A stretch of 64,000 nucleotides of DNA from Notamacropus eugenii (lineage: Eukaryota > Chordata > Mammalia > Diprotodontia > Macropodidae). A model generated the notes under the pieces. That model was not told the DNA's origin. It saw only the letters and a list, made by a program, of their open reading frames with translations, and did no database searches. Location of the stretch: assembly GCF_028372415.1 (NCBI RefSeq), contig NC_092875.1, forward strand, positions 412,123,239 to 412,187,238, given 5' to 3'. Shown here piece after piece: positions 55,576-64,000 of this stretch. A program made the position numbers and the translations under genes. Position 1 is the first letter of the stretch, and each line of letters starts with the position of its first letter.

Positions 55576-57599
55576 ATCAATTTGAGACTATACAACAATA
55601 AATAACCTTTTTCACATAACACAAAGGAAAGTGTACATCATTGCTGACCTAGATGATCTTTGCACACACTGGGGGCTCCATTTGCATAATCTGATTTTTA
55701 TCCAAGTACCTTTTTCCTACTGGAAACATTGTCCTGGGTGTAATGATGTTATAATCTTATGAGGTTAAGAAGGACCTTTAAAGGTTATCTGCCGTAACAT
55801 TGTATCTGCATGTGGGTTCAGCTTAAACCATTTGCCCTCATTATCTATCCAAATACACAGTTTTTATATAGTTAAATATTTTAAGTAATTCCAAATAGAG
55901 CAAGAAATTGGTTAAAGTACTTTAATAGAAAAGTTAGTATGTAAAGGAAGCTGGTGTTTTATGATTCTTTCCTGAATTATAGAAATTAAAGATGGAAAGG
56001 GTCTATTAGGTCATCCAACCCATTCCCTTAAGAGTGTGGAATTGCTCCCTAAAGGATACTCACTAGGGCTTTTTGAAGGGGAAACATTAAAACTCCAACT
56101 GCATTTGAGATAGTAAATTTGTAATTTACGCATAATGATGGCTTCTCTCCTCACGCATCAATACTACTGTATATTTTAACGTCTGGCAAAAGCATTAATA
56201 AAGTGATTAGTACAAGTCAGGAAGAAAATTTATTAGTGGATTTCCTGATAAAATAAAGAGCTCATTAGGCAATTAGTTTAGGTGGAAATGAATGTCTAAT
56301 TCCTGTTCTTTGTCACACCTCTATGCTCAGCCCCTTGCAACTGGGGATGGAAAAAAAGAAAAACAAAAAAATGTGCGTTTGAGTAAAATTGCAATTGATC
56401 ACATATGGTCTTCTTTCCATAGTCCTTCTTAAAGAATTTCTAGTCATTTTCTTTATTCAAACTTCTTGTTCCTTGTCCTTTGTATTTACAAACTCGATTC
56501 TTTTCTGAATTGTTTAGAATGATAGTATTAAAATTATTATTTTGGAAAAAATTTTTAAATCTCTTTTAGTATTAAGTAACCTTGTCATTCACAGCATTCT
56601 TCTTGAGGGGAATAAGGAGACCAGTAGATCAAGAATTAGCCTCTTTTTGAAGGACAGGCTTTACTCAAATGAGATAGTGAAATCAAGTGAGATAATATTC
56701 GTGAAGCACTTAGCATAGTGCCTACCACATAGTGGGTGCTGTGTAAATACTATTCCCTTCCATCCCCTTCTCTCCTTACAGATAGAGTAGGTAGTGACCT
56801 ATAAGGTATAATGTGAGTGTCTTACAAAGGATCTTTCCTCTTGGAATTTCAAATTCTATCTATACCTATCTACCACTTCATTTGAAAATGTCAGCATCTG
56901 AAAATTCTCTATTCTAGTTTTATTCCTATATACTTCTTCTTGTAAAGTGCAAATGCCCTTTATAAATCCTACATGATTGTCTACTTCTGTGTGAGTTGGT
57001 TCATAATACTAGATTCCTCTGCAGCAATTGGCTGAGATATGAACTACAACAAAGAAAAAAAATATTGTGCCTTAGAGGGAGGAAAGGAAAAGAGCTGTGA
57101 TTTTAGAATACAGAACATACTAAAACTGCTCAGAAGTGTGTCACATGAGTGGTCAACCTACTCCTACCAATGTCGTCTTTATTTATCATGCTTATTTTTC
57201 AGCATCTCATGGTTAGCGTGAGTCTGACAATAACTAGCCTATTGTTAGCTGTCGGAAGTTGAGAGGCCCTATTGGATATCATGCTGTCCTTTGGCAGACG
57301 TAAATTGAAATTATCTCTTTCTAACTCCCTTACGCTAAACTGTGGTCTCATTTCATGGAGGTGGCAGAGAAGATGCTTTGCACAAGGCTCACCTCTAATT
57401 TTCTACTCACAGTTTGGAACATGGAAGGTAATCATGAAGCACCCAGAAAGCAGGCAGCATGAAGCTCTTTCCTTGTATAGATTCCCAAGATCTTTGACCT
57501 TCTGTGTAATTCTTTACTTAGATATTATAACAATATTATAAGCAAATCAGATAATATAGGTAAAATAGGTTACAAACCTGAAAGCATTATAAAAAAAAT
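55576..57599. other. Mostly unassigned DNA with small repeat remnants
   Basis: Contains a reversed CR1/L3-type end at 55962-56100 (aaagatggaaagggtctatt) and an MIR/L2-type tail at 56690-56750 (gaagcacttagcatagtgcc). The rest, including the frame at 57272-57541, shows no domain. Confidence 0.4.
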
Positions 57600-57664
57600 A
57601 ACAGTAACCTCCCCAAGACTCAGTTTCTTCATCTGCAAAATGAGGTTTGGGATGATATGATATG

Positions 57665-58040
57665 GCAGCTTAAGATTTAGAACTGGAAAGGACTTTGGAG
57701 ATCAAAATCTAATGCTTTCTTGATGATGAAACAGTAGGACAGAGAACATAAATTCATAGATTTAGAGATGGAAGAGATTTCAGAAACCATGTATTCTTCC
57801 TTTTACAGAAGAGGAGCTAAAACCCAGAGAGGTGTTTACTTGCATGGGAAAATATAGCTAGTAAGTGTCTGAAGTAAGACTTGAACCTAGGTCTTCCTAA
57901 CTTCATGTCCAGTACCTTATTCACTATGGCATTTGCTTCTGCTGAAAAGTATAAATTGACTTGCCCAGGGTCACATGGATAATAAGAATGAAATATGTTC
58001 CCGTGACTGCAAATCCAATGATCTTTCCATTATCCAAAGT
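57665..58040 (-). mobile_element. MIR3-like SINE, antisense, split by another
   Basis: Outer copy: 57665-57747 (aagatttagaactggaaagg) and 57951-58040 (attgacttgcccagggtcac). Between them lies the inner copy. Confidence 0.65.
57748..57950 (-). mobile_element. MIR3-like SINE nested in a MIR3-like SINE
   Basis: attcatagatttagagatgg, ctaaaacccagagaggtgtt, gacttgaacctaggtcttcc. ataaatt occurs at both junctions (57748-57754 and 57951-57957), consistent with a target duplication. Confidence 0.7.
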
Positions 58041-58189
58041 GATGTCTAAGTTTAACTCCTCTCACTAACAAATATGATTCAATGAAGCTTTCACAAATGA
58101 ACTGAAGTTTTAGTGATTTCAGTAAATACTTTTCAGAAATGCTAGAATTTTGGAAAACTTGAAAATAACTAGGATGTTATCAGAAATCA

Positions 58190-58375
58190 GAATCAGAAAT
58201 CAGGAGACATGAGTTCCTGTTTAAATTTTTCCAATAATTAACTGTAAGATTTTGAGCATGTCACCTCCTTTCTTTGGGCCCCAGTTTCTGCTCCGCAAAA
58301 GGAGGCTATTAATTAAATAACACTTCACATTTATAAACTATTTGAAGTTTACAAAACATTGTCAACAGTGAGTAA
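58190..58375 (+). mobile_element. MIR-type SINE and fragment
   Basis: aatcaggagacatgagttcc, ccccagtttctgctccgcaa; then a short reversed-type piece (cacttcacatttataaacta). Confidence 0.55.
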
Positions 58376-58574
58376 GATCTGTTATAAGTCTATAGTTCTT
58401 TAATTCAGAAACTAGTTGAAAATAGCTTTTCCTCAAATTATATTAAAAATTATTGAGTGCAATATGTCAATTTTAGTTTTTGTGAAACTTTAGAAGAATA
58501 ACCATTAAACAAAAGGAATATGCTATAGTACATTGTAATTTTTTTTCTGAAGAATACATATATTTCCCAGTTAG

Positions 58575-58760
58575 GAACAGAGATTTTGAGTCGGAAGGCA
58601 CTTTTTAGCCCCTACAGCCCAGGCCCCTGACTTTATAAAGAAACTTGGGGGCAGGGAACCTTTAATAATTTGTCCAAGGTCACCATCCTCCTAAGTAATG
58701 GAGGCAGATCTGAAGTCAAATTCTCTAACTAAACGCAGTCTTCTTTCGATAATACTACAA
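58575..58760 (-). mobile_element. MIR3-like SINE, antisense
   Basis: gaacagagattttgagtcgg, gtccaaggtcaccatcctcc, agatctgaagtcaaattctc. Confidence 0.65.
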
Positions 58761-59696
58761 GTTACTTGTCAGTTTTGCTTGTTGTGGATACCAAATCTAT
58801 TTTAAACACGTGACTTTTTTTTTTACTTACCAGAGTACTTATGAGTATAATGATTTTTGTATTTCAAAACTATGTTTAACATAAAGAAAGGCAAAAGAAA
58901 ACACTTCTTATCCTGGCAAAAGGAAGAATATATTTTTTTTTAAATCACAGGAAGAATCACACTAGAAAATGTTAGTGACTTACTTGGAATAATAAAAATA
59001 GTCACTAAGTCAACTTAGAGAATTCTTCTTAAATTCATCCAAAATTCTAAATTATATAAACTTGCATTTAAAAGATTCATCACCACTTCAAATGTGATTA
59101 ATTTATGAGTTTTGCTGTGTTTAGAGTTGGAATGACTATAACATTCCTCTGTTAGGTCTTGACTACTATTTTCAAGAGTTCTGCACTGTAAGATTTAAGA
59201 GCATTTTCCTACCTACCACAGAGAAGGGAAGATTGGCAGTACTTGTAAAAAAAAAAAGGCAAAGAAAAGCAAGGAAGTGAGAGAATTCAGGTATGTGACA
59301 GACTAAATGGCACAAGTCATCTCGGGCCAAGCTCTTGACAAGAGTTACTCCCAAGATTCTTTAGAGTAAGATTTTGGAAATAAAATCTTAACAGCTATAG
59401 GATGCGTGACCTGTAGTTCTCTTGTCTTTCTTTTAAATGGGAAAATCACTTCATTTGTATGTTTATTCAGGCTAACAATACATTTCTCGCTCATTTGACA
59501 TTTGTACAAATCCTTTTGGCTATGCATAGACTCTTTTGTAGTACTGAATTAAGAAATAGTGAAGTTAAATCAAAAGACCATGTGTAGCTATCTAAGTAAT
59601 TCAGGTACATAACCAGATCTTTTAATGTTGCAGAGCAGTGTCATGGCATCTTTGTGGAGGTCCTGAAATAATGCTGTGACCTCAAACACTAAATTA
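58761..59696. other. Unassigned AT-rich DNA
   Basis: About 940 bp with no recognised repeat. Two 60-codon minus frames have no domain. Confidence 0.4.
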
Positions 59697-59935
59697 GGAA
59701 TGAAGGAAGGGAAGGAAGGAATGTAAAAAAAAAAAGAAAGAAGGAAAGAAAAAAGGAAGAAAGGGAAGGAGGGAGAGAGAGAAGAAAAGGGGAGAAGAGG
59801 GAAAGAAGGGAGGAGGTGTGGAAGGAGGGAGGAAGGAAAGGGAAGAGGAAAGAAGAAAGGAAGGAAAGGAAAGAAAGAGATGTAGGGAGGGAGGGAGAGA
59901 AAGAGGAATGGAGGTAGGGAAAGGGAAAAGAAGTG
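59697..59935. repeat. Purine-rich (GGAA/GAAA) tract
   Basis: Irregular gaagg, gaaag and gggaagg units over about 240 bp, strictly purine on plus. Two overlapping minus frames (Pro/Ser/Phe/Leu-rich) are artefacts. Confidence 0.95.
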
Positions 59936-61299
59936 CTGTAACTTCGCCAACAAATTCCATCCTATAAAAAGCCCTTTACTCTAATTGTGAAGTTCTGGTA
60001 CCATATTTTTTACTAATGAACAACTAGATTTTCTGAGTTATTTTTGCCAGGTTGCCTAAACATGGCTGCATATCCATATTAATTAGGTTCACATGACCAA
60101 GAATTGATTCATCATTGTCAATTAGCAAGTGATCAATGATCTTCCTTTAGAAAGAGTGGATCATATTAAGAAGATGTGTACCTTGAAAACACACTATGGC
60201 TTACTATGGCTAATTTGAAGAGCAGTCCTAGAGACTTTTGATATTCCAGGATTCATCATAACCACTTTGAAAAAGTAGAGGTGGTTACCATGATTGTCTA
60301 GCCTTAGTTTTACATATATTTGGAAGAGTTCACCATTATTTCAAAGATTAAATATGGAGAAGGGGGTTCAAATGATTATATTTTTGCCATAGGAATCATA
60401 TCTTTACATCCTCTTGTCCATTTACAAATAAGAAAGGTTGTGACTTGCTAGTTGAGAATATTAAAAATGACACCTTTATTCCTGCTTCCCTGCCTCATCA
60501 TGGAAAGGAGACAACATTGAGTTCCCGAAGGCCATGCCAATGGAACATAAGCACTGACAGGTGTTACAAAGCTGGAGAAGCTTCAGGTATGGGCCTAGCA
60601 AAGGACTCTGGGTCTTTGTTGTCTCAGCCTGGTTAAACATAGAGAAATTCATTACTATAAGACTGGTCCTCAGGTGTTTTGTTTTGTTTTTTTTTCATTC
60701 ACTTAAATTCACAAGAACTAGCCACCAATGCATGAAAATTTAAATTTAATATTTTAATTTAAAATGTAATAATTTAATATAGGTAGATCATGGATGTATT
60801 GAAGTGAGTGTTATACCTTCTTTTGATATTTAAAACTAAAGCACTTAAGGCTATTTTCTGTTGAATGAGGCAATTTCAAATTATTCCTTTAGAGAGTATG
60901 TGTTATCAATTTGTTTAGATAATCAATTTATGAAGCTGTCTCAGAAAATAAGCATTTCCTCCCTCCAAGTGATTATTATTAGAACTTTGTTATTTATTTT
61001 CAAAGAGTTTCATAATAAATTTATCACTTGCAAGAATGTTTCCTAAAAGATGGATATTCATCATTAGTAATGTATAGACTATCCAGTGTCAGACATTAAA
61101 CAGAGGCTACCTTGAAATAGCCTGAGTACCTGTGACTTAGCTGTATGAAGAGTTAACTATAGGATATGCATATTAAATGTCTCTCTTCATGCAGTTAATA
61201 ATTTCTTACACTGAGCATTATTATATAATTAAAAGACTACTTGTAATCACTGCTGGGCTTCAAAAGAATTACAAGGATAAGAAGCTATTAGTTTTGGTC
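59936..61299. other. AT-rich repeat-free DNA
   Basis: About 1.36 kb with no transposon that I recognise. Frames at 60445-60636 and 60561-60743 overlap and lack domains. A possible weak donor-like string caggtatggg occurs at 60584, without an acceptor or frame to support an exon. Confidence 0.35.
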
Positions 61300-62640
61300 A
61301 ACTGAAGTTGGGTTTCAATGGGTTAAATGGGATCATTGCTCCTGGGGCTGTTCATATCCCCAGACTTCACAGCCCTGGCAGAGGCTGGCTCTGTAATAAG
61401 TCTCACATTACATGTGGATTAGATTTGTAGAAATCCTGTAACTCAATAGGTACCTGCCTATTCTCTCCTGGCGTCAGCCTGCCTGCACTGCTTTGCTCTG
61501 TAGACATACCTGGCATTCCACCCATGCCTCCTCACTTACTAAGTGGACTGGAGCCTGCCTACCAAAACATTGGGGTATTGTTGTGGAGGAGAAACCCCCT
61601 TGACAGACAAGCGAAGTGTGAAGTTAGCCTTGCAATGCCTTATTACCTTTCTATGAAGTCGACATGCATCTCTTTTTAACTTCCTTTTATGCTACTGTAC
61701 GTGGGAAAGCAGATATTCCCAGGTATGTATTAGTAGGCTGAAGGTACTCTGCAAGTGAGATGACAAAATCTCTGCTGTGCCTTTGCATCCCCTTATCCAT
61801 GAGCACCACCAAGCCTGCCTCCCCTCATCCTCCCAGCTTCTCCTCCTCCAGACTACCTTGGCAAGTCATGTTTAGACTCACGGCGCTAGAAAACAGAACC
61901 AAACACAACAACAACAAATCCACATTTGGCATCGAATCCCCAAATGTTCAATGGGCTGATTTCTGGGAGCTGTGCCAGGTACTATAAGCGCTGCTATTTT
62001 AACACATATCTCTTCATTCCCAGCACAAATCATTCATTAAATAATTAGCATGCTACCTTGTTAAGACTCTTAAAAACTAAGGTAAGATATTCATTCAGGA
62101 AAGCACATCAGCTTGTTTAGCATCTTTTTCTAATTAAGCATTAATCCCTCCCAGGAAGAATGAGTCATTCAAGCAAGTGAACTTTCAAAGATAAGGGATT
62201 TCTCTTTTGTAAACTGCAATTAACAGCTCTTAACAGCAAGGAGGCCCCAAGATTTTTTTTTTTCTACTGAGCAGTTAAAATAATTCTGATTATTTCTGCT
62301 TCCTCATTATTCTGCTAACTCTTCCAGAGAAAGGAAGACTTCATGACAACTGCAAAGACTTTTTAAGGCATTCTTCTTAGATTCTATCCCCATCATCCCT
62401 GGAGCATCCACTGATGGCAGAGTTTGCAGTTTGGTAAACAGCTCTGGTCTGAGAGGGGGAAGTTACTTATACACTGCATGGCAGCTTGGGATCAGTTAGG
62501 CTTTTGCAGGTGCAAAATACAACTTGGCATTCCAGCTGGCACATATGCCATAATTATACCTATAATTTTCAAAGTACAGCATAGCAATTTGTAATATATG
62601 CAAATAGGAATCTTGGGAAATGTTTTTAGAACTACTCCCT
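61300..62640. promoter_or_regulatory. Candidate conserved noncoding / enhancer-like block
   Basis: The longest clearly repeat-free stretch of mixed complexity. It holds many motifs typical of developmental enhancers: attaaataattagcatgc (62036-62053), tctaattaagcattaatc (62129-62146), TGAGTCA (62161-62167), aaagataagg (62188-62197), ggtaaacag (62433-62441) and the octamer ATGCAAAT (62599-62606). Motif presence is observed; regulatory function and conservation are inference. Confidence 0.35.
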
Positions 62641-62944
62641 CCCCCCACCTCCAAAGATTTGGAAATCTAAATCACATCCTAATTTTACAACCTCATGGAT
62701 CTATAATCAAGACAAGGAAGTATTTCCTCTTTGATGCAGCTACTGACATCACTAAAACCCCCAAACCGGAGAAATCATGGGTAGCAATATTCTAGCCTGG
62801 CACTGGAGAAGTTGTTTCTTTTAAGAGGAGAGAAAACAAGCCTCCTATGGCACTTAAATTTTGTAGTTTCATCTTCTTTCAGTGGATGCACCTGTCATTC
62901 TGAAGGAACAGCAGTGAAAGTGAAAAATGTGGCTGTTCAAACCA
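62641..62944. other. Unassigned DNA
   Basis: About 300 bp with two short plus frames (62598-62795, 62812-63129), neither with a domain. The second gains length only because the 42-bp repeat keeps frame. Confidence 0.4.
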
Positions 62945-63054
62945 CAAGTCATCTCCTGCACAGCACCCACCTAACTCATTCACCCACAAGTCATCTCCTG
63001 CACAGCACCCACCTAACTCATTCACCCACAAGTCATCTCCTGCACAGCACCCAC
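62945..63054. repeat. 42-bp minisatellite, 2.6 copies
   Basis: Units start at 62945, 62987 and 63029 with caagtcatctcctgcacagc and are virtually identical. 42 is a multiple of three, so the frame at 62812 encodes a repeated SHLLHSTHLTHSPT. Near-identity implies a recent duplication. Confidence 0.97.
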
Positions 63055-63757
63055 CCTGTCATTCAAAAAGCAACATCTGGGAAATACAGTCTGCCTGTCA
63101 TAGATGGCACAGTTTCTTCAACTAATTAGGGAAGAAAGAGAGAGTGTGGTCACATGACTATAGTACTTCGGACTAACTGCTATCTTCATTACAGAATTAC
63201 AGAGCTGCAGGTGTAATTCAAGAAGGAAGGGTTCCAATAACCTGCAAGGTGTTTTGTTTTGTTTTTTTACCCTTTAAAGATGCCCTAGAAAAGATATATT
63301 AAAAAGTCAACTGATAAACTTGGAAGCGTTTAACACTAGGGGGCTTTAAAAAGCATGGATTGAGGTCCTGATTGATCTCAGGTGATGAGGGCAGAAGTTT
63401 ATTTTTTTGCTTCAGCTTTCCTAAGGGGCAGTCAACCAGTCAAGTATTTATTGAGCACCTGCTCTGAACTGAGTACTGTCTTTCATACTGGGGGAAGGGT
63501 GGTGTTGGGGGAATGGGAGGATCTGCAGAAGGATAGGAAAGCTTTCAATTTTAAGGTGGAAACAGTACAAAGAAATAACCCCACAATCACAAAGACCTAA
63601 TATTAAAAAAAGTTGAAATCAGCTATATTTCAGTGCTTTGTCCATGTCAGGGCTCCCTTTACGAAAGTATAATATAAACACTCCAGGTCTTAGAAGATTG
63701 CCTTCATAATTTGCTATGACTCCGCTTCCCCCTCCAACTACTTGCCTGCACACACAC

Positions 63758-63822
<65 letters not shown>

Positions 63823-64000
63823 GGAGGTCAACTTCTGTCGAATAGCATTTCCAGGTTGGTCCAAAGATGACAGATGGTCCACTGCCGAACTGTCTTTGTA
63901 AGGCTTGTTCAAGCTTGAGTCCCATTGGCATAGCCCTTGATAACTCTGGTTCTATCCATGTCATACTGAAGTACCAGAATGTGTCCTTTCATGGAAGGGT
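63055..64000. other. End of window: unassigned DNA, L2 fragment, CA repeat
   Basis: Contains an antisense L2 tail at about 63438-63480 (agtatttattgagcacctgc) and the CA repeat at 63749-63819. Other sequence shows no gene. Confidence 0.45.
63749..63819. repeat. (CA)n microsatellite, ~35 units
   Basis: CA run with a single CG interruption near 63761. It causes His/Thr and Cys/Val runs in three overlapping frames, all artefacts. Confidence 0.98.

Noticed and set aside
59588..59960. 121- and 88-codon Pro/Ser/Phe frames on minus
   Set aside because: Produced by the purine tract; no domain, two overlapping phases.
60584..60593. Splice-donor-like caggtatggg
   Set aside because: No acceptor, branch point or conserved frame nearby; such strings are frequent by chance.
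62945..63054. Possible CRISPR array
   Set aside because: Contiguous tandem units with no spacers, in vertebrate DNA.
62812..63129. 105-codon frame with 14-residue repeats
   Set aside because: Open mainly because a 42-bp minisatellite keeps phase; no domain, signal peptide or coding support.

Overview
The window is ordinary vertebrate nuclear DNA. It is AT-rich and CpG-poor and packed with interspersed repeats. I found no exon chain, CpG island, RNA gene or open reading frame that I would call a functional gene. The repeat mix points to a marsupial: tRNA-headed SINEs beginning like ggcagctaggtgg..cagtggatagag, some ending in an RTE-like tail (ggaaatggcaaaccactc...), many long L2 copies, CR1/L3-type LINEs, and L1 3' ends of a kind I associate with marsupials. 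Family names are from memory and pattern matching; no database was searched.

Layout. 1-2.9 kb is one L2 copy broken by an MIR-type SINE, a 5'-truncated L1 with a clear target duplication, and further L2 pieces. 6.3-12 kb holds a palindromic hAT-like MITE, an L2, a heavily decayed Tigger/pogo (CENP-B-like) DNA transposon with a recognisable DDE transposase fossil, another L2 cut by an L1, and an antisense L2 cut by a mariner-like fragment and a SINE. 12-15 kb is repeat-poor. 15.3-20 kb has an L1 fragment, an unassigned 2-kb block and a long antisense CR1/L3 LINE. 20.5-25 kb has antisense L1, a sense L2 split by a probable solo LTR, and an element with L1 ORF1-like and L1 3'-UTR-like parts but no ORF2 (HAL1-like). 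25-41 kb is SINE, MIR and L2 debris, simple repeats and AT-rich single-copy stretches. 41.0-41.5 kb is a CAGAGA-type tandem array with a 130-bp higher-order period. 43-59 kb is more SINE/L1/L2/CR1 mosaic with several nested insertions. 60-63 kb is mostly repeat-free, and 61.3-62.6 kb looks most like conserved regulatory sequence. The window ends with a 42-bp minisatellite and a CA repeat.

The window is therefore either intergenic or inside a large intron; the sequence alone cannot tell which. Nothing here amounts to a new biological system. The points most worth a second look are the Tigger fossil with a purine microsatellite grown inside its N-terminal coding part, the HAL1-like element, the probable solo LTR that splits an L2, the hAT MITE pair, and several repeat-free blocks that may be conserved noncoding elements.
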